Notes: generated by a model not told the origin, from the sequence alone. A DNA stretch of 64,000 nt from Gammaproteobacteria bacterium UBA2679 (GCA_002354735.1 DEMD01000003.1:62001-126000), one strand, 5' to 3'; counted from the first letter of the stretch, positions 1 to 10,350 are shown. Numbers and translations are program-made.

Positions 1-318
1 CAGCTCCCTGCGTTGCCTGATGAAATTGAGACTGACAAGGATGCAGCTAGCGAGAACAGTCAGACCGCCCTCGAGAACTGGTGCCTGGGTTTCACCGAAA
101 TCGTCCTGACGCTGGAGGATCGCTGGTTTGCCGATCAGGCTGAAGAAGTCGCCACGCTGATTGCGCCCATACTGGCCGTAGCCGACGTGGAAGATCTTTC
201 TGACGATACCGAGCTAGCGTCGACGTCACTGGCCGAACTATTAGAGCGGGGCTCCGATGGCGACTTCAGCATTCCAGAGCGCCTGGTCGATCTTTATCTG
301 ATTTTCAACGGCGAGTAA
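1..318 (+). CDS. YecA/UPF0149-like protein, C-terminal part (cut by left edge)
   Basis: The frame is open from base 1 to a TAA at 316-318, so the gene begins outside the window and only about 105 C-terminal residues are seen. The fragment is acidic and helical, with a W-C-x-G-F motif followed by a Trp and an I-A-P-I segment. This is the pattern I associate with the middle of UPF0149 (YecA/YgfB-like) proteins. No metal-binding C-terminal SEC-C motif is present. The function of the family is poorly defined. The next gene is convergent and its stop lies only 11 bases away. The family call is moderate; an unrelated small acidic protein is possible. Confidence 0.55.
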   Translation, partial: QLPALPDEIETDKDAASENSQTALENWCLGFTEIVLTLEDRWFADQAEEVATLIAPILAVADVEDLSDDTELASTSLAELLERGSDGDFSIPERLVDLYLIFNGE

Positions 319-329
319 TTTCCTCGCAA

Positions 330-1310
330 TCAATTAAGGGCCTCGAACAAGCTGGGAACTGCTTTCCGGCAGTTTGCAGGCCCTGACCCTTCCTTCAGTC
401 CGGGCATGTCCGGAAAAAGACCAAGACGCCGCCATGGTGTCCGTCTCCCGTGATAGTCACTTCCCGCGGTCTGAAACAACTCATGTTTGCGAGCAAGATC
501 AGCCAGCCATGCGGCCCTGCCCTGTTTGACATCAGGCGTAGCAACTTCAAGTGCGCGTAACTCACAGGCGCTACTCATGTCCTGATATTCGTCAACCAAT
601 AAGCGGAGCCGTGTGGCTGAAAGGTTGTAGGCATCTGGGTGAGCAAGTGATACCGCGACGCCACAAGCCGCCAACTCCTCGAGCAGTGCAGCCATCTCCG
701 GCCAGTCGACGACTACATCGCCGGCCTTTCCTTGTCCAAGATAGCGATTAAACGCCTCCCTTTCCGTCCGCACTTCACCCATGGCCACCAAGGCCTGAGC
801 GAAGTGTGGTCTGGCGAGGAGCTCGGTATCGGGAAGATGCTCGCGCAGGTCCTGGCGTCCGGTAGCCTCTGACACCCTGGCGACAATGGTATCTGCGCGA
901 TGACGCCGCCGACTCATCTGCGTCTCAAGCAGCCCTTGCAAAGCAGGCTGATGTATATCGAGACCATAGGCGAGGATGTGGATAGTCTTACCTGCCCATT
1001 CGCAGGAGAGCTCGGCACCAGGTTCAATTGACATGCTGTGGTCAGATTGAGGTGAACGAACCCAGAGGCGCTGATCCGCGCCATCAACGCTCAGGGCAAT
1101 GTCTCCGTCAAGGCTCTCATCACTGCTTGGCTTAGCTAATGTAGCGGCTGTCAGCAGCTCGTGATAGCCATTGAGCGTGTCATGATCAGTCATATAGAGT
1201 GTCGTAAGACCTCGACCAAAAGCCAGTGCGGCAAGCTCTCGAGGGCTATTCGTACCATCCGAGGCTGTACTATGACAGTGGCCATCGAAAGTGTGTTGTT
1301 TCAACTGCAA
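330..1310 (-). CDS. PHP-domain metal-dependent phosphoesterase (YciV/RNase AM-like)
   Basis: The 326-residue protein begins with the PHP signature: H11-C-H13, then T-D-H-D at residues 41-44. Further His/Asp motifs follow (H-P-D-A-Y around 220 and G-S-D-Y-H-G near 283). These are the metal ligands of the PHP phosphoesterase fold. E. coli YciV, of similar length, is a 5'-3' exonuclease that trims rRNA 5' ends and also acts on 3',5'-bisphosphonucleotides; a related role is inferred here. The protein is cytosolic, with no signal peptide. It is transcribed divergently from the SH3-domain gene at 1456, with about 145 bp of shared upstream DNA. Confidence 0.85.
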   Translation of the reverse strand: MQLKQHTFDGHCHSTASDGTNSPRELAALAFGRGLTTLYMTDHDTLNGYHELLTAATLAKPSSDESLDGDIALSVDGADQRLWVRSPQSDHSMSIEPGAELSCEWAGKTIHILAYGLDIHQPALQGLLETQMSRRRHRADTIVARVSEATGRQDLREHLPDTELLARPHFAQALVAMGEVRTEREAFNRYLGQGKAGDVVVDWPEMAALLEELAACGVAVSLAHPDAYNLSATRLRLLVDEYQDMSSACELRALEVATPDVKQGRAAWLADLARKHELFQTAGSDYHGRRTPWRRLGLFPDMPGLKEGSGPANCRKAVPSLFEALN

Positions 1311-1455
1311 AATTCTGCTCCAACTCTGACTTTTGTAAAGGCTTTCTGTGTTCTATGCTATATTTCAAATGATCGCTGATCGGATCGTCATGGCAGCATC
1401 AGAACCTGTCAGGCTCTGCCTTCAATCTCAAATTCATCAAATAAATTGAAACAAC

Positions 1456-2169
1456 ATGAAACGAGTTTCTGAGACTTCCGGGCCGGTAGTTCGAACCAAT
1501 ATTTCACGCCCGCTCATCAATTTCATCTGCGTCGTAGGTCTTATCCTATCATTCCCTGCGCTGGCCGAACGGAAATATATCGACGATACACTGTTTGCTC
1601 CGCTCAACAGCGGTGAAGGACTCAATTACCGAATCGTTCATCGTGGCCTTAAGAGCGGCACGCCAGTCGAAGTGCTCTCCTCCAACAAGGAAACCGGCTA
1701 TAGCAAAGTCAGAGAGCCGGGCGGTATCGAAGGCTATTTGCCAACACGCTTTCTATCGGATCAGCCTATCGCCCGTGATCGGCTCGAAAAGCTGACCAAG
1801 GAAACCAATCAGATGCGCGCTGATTTTGAGAAGATGCGCAGCGAGAACCTCACCCTTCGTGAACGCGCCGAAGCGATGGATGGCGAACGTGCCAAGCTCA
1901 GCAAGGAAAACGTCGCCCTTGAGCACGAACTGAGCGAGCTCAAGCGCATCTCTGAAGGTGCCATCGCGCTCGACGCCACCAATCGCGAATTTCGTGAAAC
2001 CAACGAGCGGCTCAAGAATGAAGTCGATCTGCTCACGGCAGAGAATGATCGACTCAAAGAAGAGAAGAACAGCAACGCGATGCTACACGGCGGCGGTCTT
2101 GTCGCACTCGGGATTCTGATCGCGGTGATACTGCCAATGTTCAGGCAGCAGAAGAGAAGCAGCTGGTAG
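1456..2169 (+). CDS. TIGR04211-type SH3 domain protein with coiled coil and C-terminal TM
   Basis: This 237-residue protein has an N-terminal signal/anchor (roughly residues 19-36, ending A-L-A). A bacterial SH3 domain of about 65 residues follows, then a long charged heptad-rich coiled coil (about 110-205). One C-terminal membrane helix (about 210-228) is followed by a basic tail. This is the architecture of E. coli YgiM and the TIGR04211 family, where the SH3 domain sits in the periplasm and the protein is tethered by its C-terminus. The role is unknown and probably envelope-related. The PilZ gene follows after 38 bp on the same strand, so the two may be co-transcribed. Confidence 0.8.
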   Translation: MKRVSETSGPVVRTNISRPLINFICVVGLILSFPALAERKYIDDTLFAPLNSGEGLNYRIVHRGLKSGTPVEVLSSNKETGYSKVREPGGIEGYLPTRFLSDQPIARDRLEKLTKETNQMRADFEKMRSENLTLRERAEAMDGERAKLSKENVALEHELSELKRISEGAIALDATNREFRETNERLKNEVDLLTAENDRLKEEKNSNAMLHGGGLVALGILIAVILPMFRQQKRSSW

Positions 2170-2207
2170 CCTTCCAGGAAAAACAACGACCACAGAGACC
2201 CTGCGTC

Positions 2208-2513
2208 ATGAGAGATTACAGCGAGAAAAGAAATTTTATTCGAATGAAAGTCGATGCGCCAATCGAGCTACGCCGAACGGCGGACGGCAGTGAGAATGCT
2301 GAGCGAATACAAGGCATCTGCCGCAATCTGAGCGGCACTGGGATGGAAATACTGGTGAATGAGGAAATCGCGCCTGGCACTGAACTCTACAGTACGATGC
2401 CGTCGAATAACCCCTCGTTTCCTTCCTTTGAGACAAGAATCAGCGTACTGCGCACTCACCAGCATGAGGATCAGTACATTCTTGGTGTTGAAATCACCGA
2501 GGTCGCGTCCTGA
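2208..2513 (+). CDS. Single-domain PilZ protein (probable c-di-GMP receptor)
   Basis: This small protein of 101 residues consists essentially of one PilZ domain. Both c-di-GMP-binding elements are visible: an R-x3-R motif in the first 15 residues (K-R-N-F-I-R) and an N-x-S-x-x-G motif (N-L-S-G-T-G) about 30 residues later. An intact pair predicts real c-di-GMP binding, unlike PilZ-type proteins that have lost the arginines. The target process is unknown. Type IV pilus genes lie far away at the right end of the window, so a pilus role cannot be argued from context. The gene is followed directly by a strong terminator hairpin. Confidence 0.85.
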   Translation: MRDYSEKRNFIRMKVDAPIELRRTADGSENAERIQGICRNLSGTGMEILVNEEIAPGTELYSTMPSNNPSFPSFETRISVLRTHQHEDQYILGVEITEVAS

Positions 2514-2530
2514 GCCAAGTTGAGAGACAT

Positions 2531-2557
2531 AAAAAAGCCGCGAAGTTCGCGGCTTTT
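2531..2557. terminator. Rho-independent terminator, usable in both directions
   Basis: A GC-rich stem with arms AAAAGCCGCGAA and TTCGCGGCTTTT is flanked by an A-run on one side and a T-run on the other. It lies between the convergent PilZ gene and rraA, so it can end transcription from both sides. Confidence 0.85.
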
Positions 2558-2581
2558 CTCGTTCTGGTGCTAACGGATTGC

Positions 2582-3067
2582 TTACTGTTGCACCAGTGAC
2601 TGCTTGGAGACGATGATGCCATTGTTGTCTGCATAGATAAAATCGCCGGGCTGAATATCAACGCCGGCAATCTTGATCGGTACATTCAGGTCGCCAAGAC
2701 CGCGCTTCTCGGTCTTTCTGGGAATCGAGGCCAGTGCCTGTACACCCAGATCGGTATCTGCCAGCTCATCGACGTCACGTACGCAACCATAGATGATCAG
2801 GCCTTCCCAGCCGTTCTGAGCAGCCTTTTCGGCCAGCATGTCGCCAAGCAGAGAGGCGCGCATGGAGCCACCGCCATCGACAACCATGACCTTGCCCTTA
2901 CCTGGCTCATCGACCTGCTCCTTCACAATGGAGTTGTCCTCAAAGCATTTGACGGTCACGACTTCGCCGCCAAAAATTTCTCTGCCGCCAAAGTTGCTGA
3001 ACAATGGTTCCAGTACCTGCACGTCCATTCCGTGATCGTCACAGAGATCTGGTGTAGAAAAATTCAT
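2582..3067 (-). CDS. rraA: Ribonuclease E activity regulator RraA
   Basis: RraA is a trimeric cytosolic protein that binds RNase E and helicases and lowers RNase E activity in E. coli. Related folds act as HMG/oxaloacetate aldolases. The ATG at 3067 gives 161 residues, the length of E. coli RraA. It is preceded by a good GGAGG Shine-Dalgarno, so the longer in-frame extension to 3103 is unlikely. Family features include V-V-D-G-G-G-S around residue 64 and the G-x-V-R-D-V-D-E-L segment near 95. The start lies 16 bp downstream of the ppsA stop, so rraA is probably the second gene of a ppsA-rraA transcription unit. Confidence 0.93.
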   Translation of the reverse strand: MNFSTPDLCDDHGMDVQVLEPLFSNFGGREIFGGEVVTVKCFEDNSIVKEQVDEPGKGKVMVVDGGGSMRASLLGDMLAEKAAQNGWEGLIIYGCVRDVDELADTDLGVQALASIPRKTEKRGLGDLNVPIKIAGVDIQPGDFIYADNNGIIVSKQSLVQQ

Positions 3068-3083
3068 CGTGTGCAATCCTCCG

Positions 3084-5453
3084 TTAAAGCTGCTTTTCCG
3101 CAAGGAAGAACCAGGTATCCATGACTGAGTCGGGGTTCAGCGACACGCTGTCGATGCCCTGATCCATGAGCCAGCGGGCAAAATCCGGATGATCCGAGGG
3201 ACCCTGCCCACAGATACCGATGTACTTGTTCTGTCGCCTACAGGCTGAGATGGCCTGCGAAAGCAGCGCCTTGACCGCATCATTCCGCTCATCGAAAAGA
3301 TGGGCAATCACGCCAGAGTCACGGTCCAGACCGAGGGTAAGCTGGGTCAGATCGTTCGAGCCAATTGAGAAACCATCGAAATATTCGAGGAACTGATCGG
3401 CAAGCAGCGCGTTGGCGGGCAGTTCGCACATCATGATAACGCGCAAGCCGTTCTCACCACGTGTCAGCCCGTTCTCAGCCAGCAGCTCCACAACCTGCTT
3501 CGCTTCACCGACTGTCCGAACGAAAGGCACCATGATCTCGACGTTGGTAAAGCCCATGGTGTCACGCACATATTTCAGCGCGCGGCATTCGAGCTCGAAA
3601 CAATCGCGGAAGGTCTCGGAGATGTAACGGGACGCGCCACGGAAACCGAGCATGGGATTCTCTTCCTCGGGCTCGTACAGCGTGCCGCCAATGAGGTTGG
3701 CATATTCGTTGGACTTGAAGTCTGAGAGACGAACGATGACTTTTTGCGGATTGAACGAGGCCGCCAGTGTGCTGATCCCTTCAACAAGCTTGTCGATGAA
3801 GAATTCAACCGGACCTGCATAACCGCTGATGCGCTTCTCGACGACCTGACGCACATCGCGTGGCAGGGTTTCGAAATTAAGCAGCGCCTTGGGGTGCACA
3901 CCAATCATGCGATTGATTATGAACTCGAGACGCGCCAGACCGACGCCCTCATTCGGCAGCCCCTGAAAGTCGAATGCGCGATCCGGGTTACCAACATTCA
4001 TCATGATTTTGAACGGCAGCGCCGGCATGGATTCGATGCTGTTCTGGCGGAGTTCGAAATCGAGCAGACCTTCGTAGATCAGGCCGGTATCGCCCTCAGC
4101 GCAGGATACTGTGACATTCTGGCCTTCCTTCAGTATTTCGGTCGCGTCGCCGCAGCCTACAACGGCTGGAATGCCCAGCTCGCGGGCAATGATGGCAGCG
4201 TGGCAGGTTCGTCCACCACGATTGGTCACGATGGCAGATGCCCGCTTCATGACCGGCTCCCAGTCAGGATCGGTCATATCGGTGACGAGCACATCGCCAT
4301 CTTTCACCTTGTCCATCTCGTTGATGGAGTGCACCAGACGAACAGGACCCTTGCCGATGCGCTGACCGATACTGCGGCCCTCACAAATGACTGTGCCTGA
4401 TTCCTGGAGCAGATAGCGCTCCATGATCGCGGAGCTGTTACGACTCTTGACCGTCTCCGGCCGTGCCTGGACGATATAGAGCTTTTGGTCGTCGCCATCT
4501 TTCGCCCATTCGATATCCATCGGCCGCTTGTAGTGCTTCTCGATTTCAATGGCCATCCGGGTGAGCTCGATGACTTCATCATCAGTGAGCGAGAAGCGCC
4601 CCCTGTCTGCGGGATCGACATCGATGGTGCGCACGGAGCGGCCGGCTGAGGCATGCTCGCCGTAAACCATCTTGATAGCCTTGGAACCGAGATTGCGCTT
4701 GAGAATCGCTGGACGACCCTCTTCGAAGTTCTTCTTGTAGACATAGAACTCATCAGGGTTCACAGCGCCCTGCACAACGGTTTCGCCCAGACCATAGGAA
4801 GATGTGATGAACACAACCTGATCGAAACCTGACTCTGTATCCAGCGTGAACATGACGCCACTACTGGCGGATTCACTGCGCACCATGCGCTGAATGCCAG
4901 CTGACAGGGCTACGTGCTCGTGGGCATAACCTTGATGCGCACGATAGGAAATCGCTCGGTCGTTGAACAAAGATGCAAACACTTCCTTTACCGCATGCCG
5001 GACATGGTCCAGACCAGTGATATTGAGGAAGGTTTCCTGTTGACCTGCAAAAGACGCGTCCGGCAGGTCCTCAGCGGTTGCCGAAGAGCGAATGGCGACT
5101 GGTGCTTCAGTCGCGCCTTTCTGCATTTCCTCATAAGCAGCTGCAAGATCTTTTTCCAGACCTGCAGGCAACTTCGCATCGGTTATCCAGCCGCGGATTT
5201 CCCTGCCGCATTCGGCAAGCGCGACAACATCGTCGATATTCAGTCGGTCCAGCCTCTCCTTAATCCGCTGTGCCAGACCATCCTGTTCAAGAAACTCGCG
5301 ATAGGCATCTGCAGTAGTCGCAAAGCCGTTCGGCACGGTGACTCCGGCGCCTGAGAGATTGCTGATCATTTCACCCAGCGAAGCATTTTTTCCGCCGACC
5401 CTGTCGACATCGTGCATGCCCAGCTTGTCGAACCAGATGATGTTTGTTGCCAA
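3084..5453 (-). CDS. ppsA: Phosphoenolpyruvate synthase
   Basis: PpsA makes PEP from pyruvate with ATP (giving AMP and phosphate) and is the first step of gluconeogenesis from pyruvate or lactate. The 789-residue protein has the N-terminal ATP-binding region (S-S-A-T-A-E-D-L near 123-130). The swivelling phosphohistidine domain carries G-G-R-T-C-H with the catalytic His at 418 and a Thr at 416. The C-terminal PEP/pyruvate TIM barrel is complete (S-I-G-S-N-D-L-T-Q near the end). Thr416 corresponds to the residue that PpsR phosphorylates in known systems. The gene is divergent from ppsR, the classical arrangement, and rraA follows closely. Confidence 0.97.
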   Translation of the reverse strand: MATNIIWFDKLGMHDVDRVGGKNASLGEMISNLSGAGVTVPNGFATTADAYREFLEQDGLAQRIKERLDRLNIDDVVALAECGREIRGWITDAKLPAGLEKDLAAAYEEMQKGATEAPVAIRSSATAEDLPDASFAGQQETFLNITGLDHVRHAVKEVFASLFNDRAISYRAHQGYAHEHVALSAGIQRMVRSESASSGVMFTLDTESGFDQVVFITSSYGLGETVVQGAVNPDEFYVYKKNFEEGRPAILKRNLGSKAIKMVYGEHASAGRSVRTIDVDPADRGRFSLTDDEVIELTRMAIEIEKHYKRPMDIEWAKDGDDQKLYIVQARPETVKSRNSSAIMERYLLQESGTVICEGRSIGQRIGKGPVRLVHSINEMDKVKDGDVLVTDMTDPDWEPVMKRASAIVTNRGGRTCHAAIIARELGIPAVVGCGDATEILKEGQNVTVSCAEGDTGLIYEGLLDFELRQNSIESMPALPFKIMMNVGNPDRAFDFQGLPNEGVGLARLEFIINRMIGVHPKALLNFETLPRDVRQVVEKRISGYAGPVEFFIDKLVEGISTLAASFNPQKVIVRLSDFKSNEYANLIGGTLYEPEEENPMLGFRGASRYISETFRDCFELECRALKYVRDTMGFTNVEIMVPFVRTVGEAKQVVELLAENGLTRGENGLRVIMMCELPANALLADQFLEYFDGFSIGSNDLTQLTLGLDRDSGVIAHLFDERNDAVKALLSQAISACRRQNKYIGICGQGPSDHPDFARWLMDQGIDSVSLNPDSVMDTWFFLAEKQL

Positions 5454-5606
5454 AGTCTATCTCCCTGTCTCATACCATGGGCCCCAGGCTATGAGGCTCC
5501 AGTGTTAGGTCTCTTACTATTGCGAGATTCTTCTCAGAATGTTTCGAGAATTTTGAATGCGAATTCTGTAGGCTATCATAGCCTATTCGCCACGAGTACT
5601 CTATCG

Positions 5607-6425
5607 ATGAAACGTACCGCCTTTTTCATTTCCGATGGCACCGGAATCACCGCCCAGGCGCTTGGTCAGGCGCTCCTGGCGCAATTCGAGACAATCGATT
5701 TCCAGCGCATCACCCTGCCCTATATCGACAGTGTGGAGAAGGCCCAGAACGTGGTTGCCCGCATCAATCGAACCGCCGATACCGATGAAGGTAGCCCGAT
5801 TATTTTCGACACTATCGTCAACAGCGAAATCCGCAGCGTCATACGCACCAGCCAGGGCTACATGATCGATATCTTCGGCACCTTCCTCGAACCGCTGGAG
5901 ATGGAGCTAGGTCACAAGTCCTCGTACACCGTGGGCAAATCTCACTCGATCACTGGTAGCGAACGGTATAATCAACGCATCGAGGCCATGAACTTTGCCC
6001 TCGAAAATGATGATGGCGCGCGAACGAGGCAGTACTCAGAAGCTGATCTGATACTCGTCGGTGTATCGAGAAGCGGCAAGACACCAACCTGTATCTATCT
6101 CGCGCTGCAGTGCGGCCTCAAGGCGGCGAACTACCCGCTTACTGACGACGACATCCTCGACCAGAAGCTACCGAAGGTGCTGCAACCTTACCGCGAGAAG
6201 ATCTTTGGACTCACCATCGATGTCGATCGTCTGGTCATGATCAGGAACGAGCGCAAGCCGAATTCGCGCTATGCGTCGGTCAAGCAGTGCATGTATGAAG
6301 TACAGGAAGTCGAATTGATGTATCAGCGCGAGCGCATTCCTCACATCAATTCCACACATTATTCCGTTGAAGAGATAGCGACCCGCATCCTCATGGAGAC
6401 GGGCATAGAAAGGCGGGTTCGCTAG
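5607..6425 (+). CDS. ppsR: PEP synthase regulatory kinase/phosphotransferase (DUF299)
   Basis: PpsR inactivates PEP synthase by ADP-dependent phosphorylation of a Thr beside the catalytic His, and reactivates it by Pi-dependent phosphorolysis. The ATG at 5607 gives 272 residues, the usual family length. The protein starts with the conserved [11 protein letters not shown] segment and contains the P-loop-like G-V-S-R-S-G-K-T at 152-159. A longer in-frame extension to 5412 would overlap ppsA and lacks family similarity. The gene is divergent from ppsA, its target, with about 150 bp between the two starts. Confidence 0.95.
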   Translation: MKRTAFFISDGTGITAQALGQALLAQFETIDFQRITLPYIDSVEKAQNVVARINRTADTDEGSPIIFDTIVNSEIRSVIRTSQGYMIDIFGTFLEPLEMELGHKSSYTVGKSHSITGSERYNQRIEAMNFALENDDGARTRQYSEADLILVGVSRSGKTPTCIYLALQCGLKAANYPLTDDDILDQKLPKVLQPYREKIFGLTIDVDRLVMIRNERKPNSRYASVKQCMYEVQEVELMYQRERIPHINSTHYSVEEIATRILMETGIERRVR

Positions 6426-6457
6426 CACCCCAGCGACATTGGCGCCATAGACGGCAT

Positions 6458-6480
6458 GGGGCATCCTGAGTGGATGCCCC
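6458..6480. terminator. Hairpin between convergent ppsR and M16C protease genes
   Basis: A 9-bp perfect stem (GGGGCATCC / GGATGCCCC, loop TGAGT) sits between the ppsR stop and the stop of the downstream convergent gene. No U-run follows on either strand, so it is a weak intrinsic terminator or an mRNA-end stabiliser. Confidence 0.5.
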
Positions 6481-6490
6481 GGCACTCACG

Positions 6491-9400
6491 TCAGAGCTTG
6501 CGCAACTTGAAGCGTTTGGTATCCAGCTGAGAAGCGCCGCGCTCACCCACAACCAGACCTACAGAGTGCCTGGCGGCATCAGCCGCTGCCGTCAGGTAAC
6601 GCTCAGCAACCTGCTTCAACTCGGCAGAACCGGTTTTCAGCACGCTCGACCTGAAGCGGGCGTGATAATCGTCATCGCGACCGAACAAGGCATTGATGAA
6701 AGCGGTCTTGCCCTCACCGGCTGGCGAGCGAGGCTTGTCCAATCCGCCAATCACACCGAGGATGGCCTCTTCGAGCGCTGCGTCCTCAATCCTGGTCTCC
6801 AGCAGCCAGTCCACTGAACGGGCAAAGTCCTGCAGCGTCTCGTTGAGCCGCGGATCGCGATAGCTGTAGAACTTGAAGGCACAGCTGCTCGCATCCTGTG
6901 CTGCACCGCCGCCATAGGCACCACCCTGCTCGCGCACGGCCCGGTGAAGGAAGCCATTTCGCATCAGATTGCCGATGACGGTAAGCGGCGCATTGTCTGG
7001 ATGATCAGCGGGCACGGTAGGCACTGCGATCGCGGCAAAATTGACTTGCGAGTTGATCTGCCATGCTTGCTGCACCTGTATTGGCTGCTCCAGGCTAACG
7101 GTGCGGAGGTCCAGTCCCGCCATACCAAGCTTCAGATCGGCGCCAAAGCGGTCAACGATCGACTGGCTCCGCTGAAGAAAGGCAGACTCGCCAATGGCTG
7201 CAAGTTGACCAGGTTCTGCAAGCAACTTCTGGTGCAGCTGTTCAAGCTTGCCTGCGAACACTTCGAGCTTGGCGCGATCGCTGAAGCCAGCGATGGTTTC
7301 GCGCAGCCATGGAATAGATTCGATGCCACCCATCTTGTAGCTGACCGCAGCACTTGCGCTCAAACCCGACGCGGCCAGCGACATGGCAAGGCTATGACCT
7401 GAACCCGTCACGCGCTCGACTCGCCGTGTCAGAATCTGACTGCAGAGCTCATGGATGCGGTCGAGCTCGTCGAAACGGCACTCCGCCATCGTTCGCGTCA
7501 TCAGATCAGCCAGTTTGTCACCATTGCGCTCGAGCGCCTTACCGCCAAGCACGAAGGCACCGCCACAGAAGGCCGACGAATCCAGCGGACCACGATACTG
7601 CGTGAATGCACCGATACCACCGGTACTGGCTGACTGCTCCTCCTGCATCTGCAGATAGCTGGCCTTGCCTACGCCAAGCTCTGGAATGATGGCCGAGAGT
7701 AAGGGCAACAGCCTCAGCTCCTCATCGCTAAGCTGTGGAATCGAGGACATATACTGGAGATAGACCAGACCGTTGGTCCCCTGGTCATAAGCCGTGAGTA
7801 ACTGTCCCTTGTCACTGGACTTGCCAAGCGCTTCAGCTGGCTTGACCATTGGCTTGTTCGGCGGCACATCCGCCAACCCAACTTTCGGCAGAATATCTGG
7901 CTTGTCAACCGAGGCCTGTCTTGCCGTAAGCGCTTCAGCGCGCTCGATCAGCTGTTGCCTCTGTTCAGCGTTCAGGCGGGAATTGATTTCAGCCAGCTTG
8001 CCGGCTTCTATGGCTGCCTGCCTTGCCGCCATCTGTTCGTCGGGCACCAGCGCCACGGTCACTCGATGCATGTTTTCCAACAGCAGGCGACGCACGAGTC
8101 CGCAGATGTAGTCAGGATCGGCGATTTTCTGTCTCAGCGACTCCAGAGCCTCATCGATATCCAGGTGTGAACCGGGATTGATGCCAGCCAGAGCCGGTGA
8201 CAGACCTGCCAGAATCAGCTGAAGACCGTAGGGGTAGCCGTCGCCGGAAATCTCCCGCTGGCTCAGCTCGAGCTGATGCAGTACCGACTGCAACTTGTCC
8301 TGATCGATGCCGTTCTCGGCGATGTCCTGCAGTACGCCAAGTACGAGCTGTTCGAAGGCTTCGATGTGGCTTCTTTCGGAGCCCTCCAGACCACACACGA
8401 ATACCATCTCGCGGAAGCTGTCTTCGAGCCCACAAAGTCCGCTGGGTGAATTGCCCAGATCAGTGGTTTCAATCGCCTGCATGAGTGGTGACGCGCTGTG
8501 TTCCAGCAGCACGTTCGCCAACAGATGCGCTTCGAGATTCTGCTCCAGATCACTGCCGTCGCCCAGCAGCCAGCCCATGACGATATGAGTCTTGTTTTTC
8601 AGCCCGTTTTCTTCATCAGCCTCGCAGGGATAATGTTCGATAGCGGTCAATGGCGCGGCGTAGCGTTTTTCGGCCGGAATCGAGATCAGCCTGGACAGGC
8701 CGTCCGATGCGCTCACCGTAGCTGCGACACCATCAGGTACAGCAGCGAAGTGGCGCAGCGCATTGTCATGCAGCGACTGCTGGATTTCTTCCACCGGCAG
8801 ATTACCAAAGGTCATGATGACGGCGTTGGAAGGATGATAGTGTGTGGTATAGAACTGCTTGAGCTGCTCGTAGCTCAGCTCGGTGATTTCAGCCGGATCG
8901 CCGCCACTGTTGTGGTGATAGGTCGAACTCGGAAACAGGTGACGGGTCACTGCGGCCCAGAGTTGGGACATGGACGAGCTCATCGCGCCCTTCATCTCGT
9001 TGTACACCACACCCTTGTAGACCAGCGGCGACTCGGGATTGGACGGCTCCGCCACCTCGATACGGTGACCCTCCTGCGCGAAATCCAGCTCGTTGAGTGT
9101 GGGGAAGAAGACCGCGTCCAGGTAGACGTCCAGCAGATTGAAGAAATCCTTGCGGTTTTCACTGGCGAATGGATAGGCCGTCCAGTCCGCACTGGTGAAG
9201 GCATTCATGAAGGTGTTCAGCGAGCGACGGGTCATCATGAAAAAAGGATCACGAACCGGATAGCGCTGGCTTCCGCACAAGGTGGTGTGCTCGAGGATAT
9301 GAGCGACGCCAGTTGAATCGGTGGGCACCGTGCGCAGGCCGATCAGGCAGACATTCTCATCGCTCTCGGATGCAAGGTGATAGTGCACGCAGCGGCTGGC

Positions 9401-9526
9401 TTCGTGATACCAGGTTTGCAGGTTGACGTTCAACGATTCGATGTTTTCGGTCGAAATCAGGCGAAAATGGGCGGTAGCGGGGCTTGCAGCGTCATCCACC
9501 GCGGCTTGATTAGCATTTTTTCTCAT
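6491..9526 (-). CDS. M16C-family zinc metallopeptidase (presequence-protease/insulinase-like)
   Basis: This very large (about 1011 residues) single-chain member of the M16 peptidases carries the inverted zinc motif H-x-x-E-H (H-I-L-E-H) near residue 77. A distal glutamate lies in the following helical region. A long H-P-S-N-A-type M16 segment follows, then three further M16 modules. M16C proteins such as PreP and yeast Cym1 form a closed clamshell that degrades unstructured peptides. Bacterial substrates are unknown. No signal peptide is visible, so a cytosolic role is likely. The ATG at 9526 is preferred over an in-frame TTG at 9541; neither has a strong ribosome-binding site. The gene is convergent with ppsR. 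Confidence 0.88.
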   Translation of the reverse strand: MRKNANQAAVDDAASPATAHFRLISTENIESLNVNLQTWYHEASRCVHYHLASESDENVCLIGLRTVPTDSTGVAHILEHTTLCGSQRYPVRDPFFMMTRRSLNTFMNAFTSADWTAYPFASENRKDFFNLLDVYLDAVFFPTLNELDFAQEGHRIEVAEPSNPESPLVYKGVVYNEMKGAMSSSMSQLWAAVTRHLFPSSTYHHNSGGDPAEITELSYEQLKQFYTTHYHPSNAVIMTFGNLPVEEIQQSLHDNALRHFAAVPDGVAATVSASDGLSRLISIPAEKRYAAPLTAIEHYPCEADEENGLKNKTHIVMGWLLGDGSDLEQNLEAHLLANVLLEHSASPLMQAIETTDLGNSPSGLCGLEDSFREMVFVCGLEGSERSHIEAFEQLVLGVLQDIAENGIDQDKLQSVLHQLELSQREISGDGYPYGLQLILAGLSPALAGINPGSHLDIDEALESLRQKIADPDYICGLVRRLLLENMHRVTVALVPDEQMAARQAAIEAGKLAEINSRLNAEQRQQLIERAEALTARQASVDKPDILPKVGLADVPPNKPMVKPAEALGKSSDKGQLLTAYDQGTNGLVYLQYMSSIPQLSDEELRLLPLLSAIIPELGVGKASYLQMQEEQSASTGGIGAFTQYRGPLDSSAFCGGAFVLGGKALERNGDKLADLMTRTMAECRFDELDRIHELCSQILTRRVERVTGSGHSLAMSLAASGLSASAAVSYKMGGIESIPWLRETIAGFSDRAKLEVFAGKLEQLHQKLLAEPGQLAAIGESAFLQRSQSIVDRFGADLKLGMAGLDLRTVSLEQPIQVQQAWQINSQVNFAAIAVPTVPADHPDNAPLTVIGNLMRNGFLHRAVREQGGAYGGGAAQDASSCAFKFYSYRDPRLNETLQDFARSVDWLLETRIEDAALEEAILGVIGGLDKPRSPAGEGKTAFINALFGRDDDYHARFRSSVLKTGSAELKQVAERYLTAAADAARHSVGLVVGERGASQLDTKRFKLRKL

Positions 9527-9678
9527 AAATTTTTGTGCCAAATGATGACAGGTTCAGCGGCAAGCCTATCACAGGGTGCTATGGTTGTGACTAGACTGAT
9601 AACTATCGGCGCAATAGGCATGGGTATGCCGGCCTGTCGTGAATCCTGTGGTGAACTTATGTTGCGATCTGACCAGCC

Positions 9679-10350
9679 ATGATGAAATCGTCTTCAGCAA
9701 GCGACGAGGCGACAGCACTGCCTGTGCCTGATGCCACGAGATCGTCGACCGAAAGCCTTTTATCAGACCGGCCGCTGCCTGCGCCTGAATCAGACCCCGG
9801 CGCTGCCGAGGTCACGAGCCCAGCCGAACCTCACACAGCATTCTTCGACACGGCACTGCTTTCGCGCCAGTATGTCAGGGAGCGCACTCGCTATATCGAG
9901 GAGCTTAAACGGCAGCCCGGTATGCTGCGCAAGCTGGTGACAGCTTCTGTGCTCTATCTTACGCGTCGCATGATATGGAGCTTTGGCTTCTTCCCGATCG
10001 TGATAGCGTTCTGGCTGCCGCTCGTGTTTGCCCGCTTCAACCCGGTCGTAATGGTCAACAACCTCCTGCCCTCGCTGCAGTCTTTCGTGCAGGCCAACCC
10101 GCAGGCACAGGCCGCCGCCCTGGAAACCGTATTTATCGCCTGGTTCTCCATCGGCTTTGCGTTTACGATATTCGACCTGATCCTTACGCCATTCAGGAAT
10201 CCGCTGGAACAGGCGACCAAATATCATATGCAGGCCTGGCTGGCGCTGAGAGCGCCTGGTGTAAGGGCTGCTGATATCGAAGCTGCCGACCTGGTGCAGA
10301 ATGACCCGGAGACAGTACAAAAATCAGACAGTCAGCGCGCTGACTCCTGA
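9679..10350 (+). CDS. Unknown protein with two predicted membrane helices
   Basis: I do not recognise this 223-residue protein. The first ~75 residues are polar, with Ser/Pro/Asp-rich low complexity. An amphipathic stretch with many Arg/Glu follows. Two hydrophobic segments come next: about 98-120, rich in Trp/Phe, and about 147-170, with A-W-F-S-I-G-F-A. The C-terminal part is charged and probably cytosolic. It is the first of a run of four same-strand genes (PEGA/MORN protein, tail-anchored response regulator, PTPS-like protein) and ends 69 bp before the MORN gene. That suggests, but does not prove, a shared membrane-linked task. Confidence 0.7.
   Translation: MMKSSSASDEATALPVPDATRSSTESLLSDRPLPAPESDPGAAEVTSPAEPHTAFFDTALLSRQYVRERTRYIEELKRQPGMLRKLVTASVLYLTRRMIWSFGFFPIVIAFWLPLVFARFNPVVMVNNLLPSLQSFVQANPQAQAAALETVFIAWFSIGFAFTIFDLILTPFRNPLEQATKYHMQAWLALRAPGVRAADIEAADLVQNDPETVQKSDSQRADS

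Noticed and set aside
5530..5585. Possible promoter for ppsR (TTGAAT followed by TATCAT) and inverted GAATT/AATTC repeats
   Set aside because: Spacing of the two boxes is only 15 bp and the repeats are short and imperfect, so I cannot separate it from chance.
8498..9316. Long open frame of 272 codons on + inside the M16C protease gene
   Set aside because: It is fully antisense to a well-supported gene, has no family motif, and the composition is that of a reversed coding frame.
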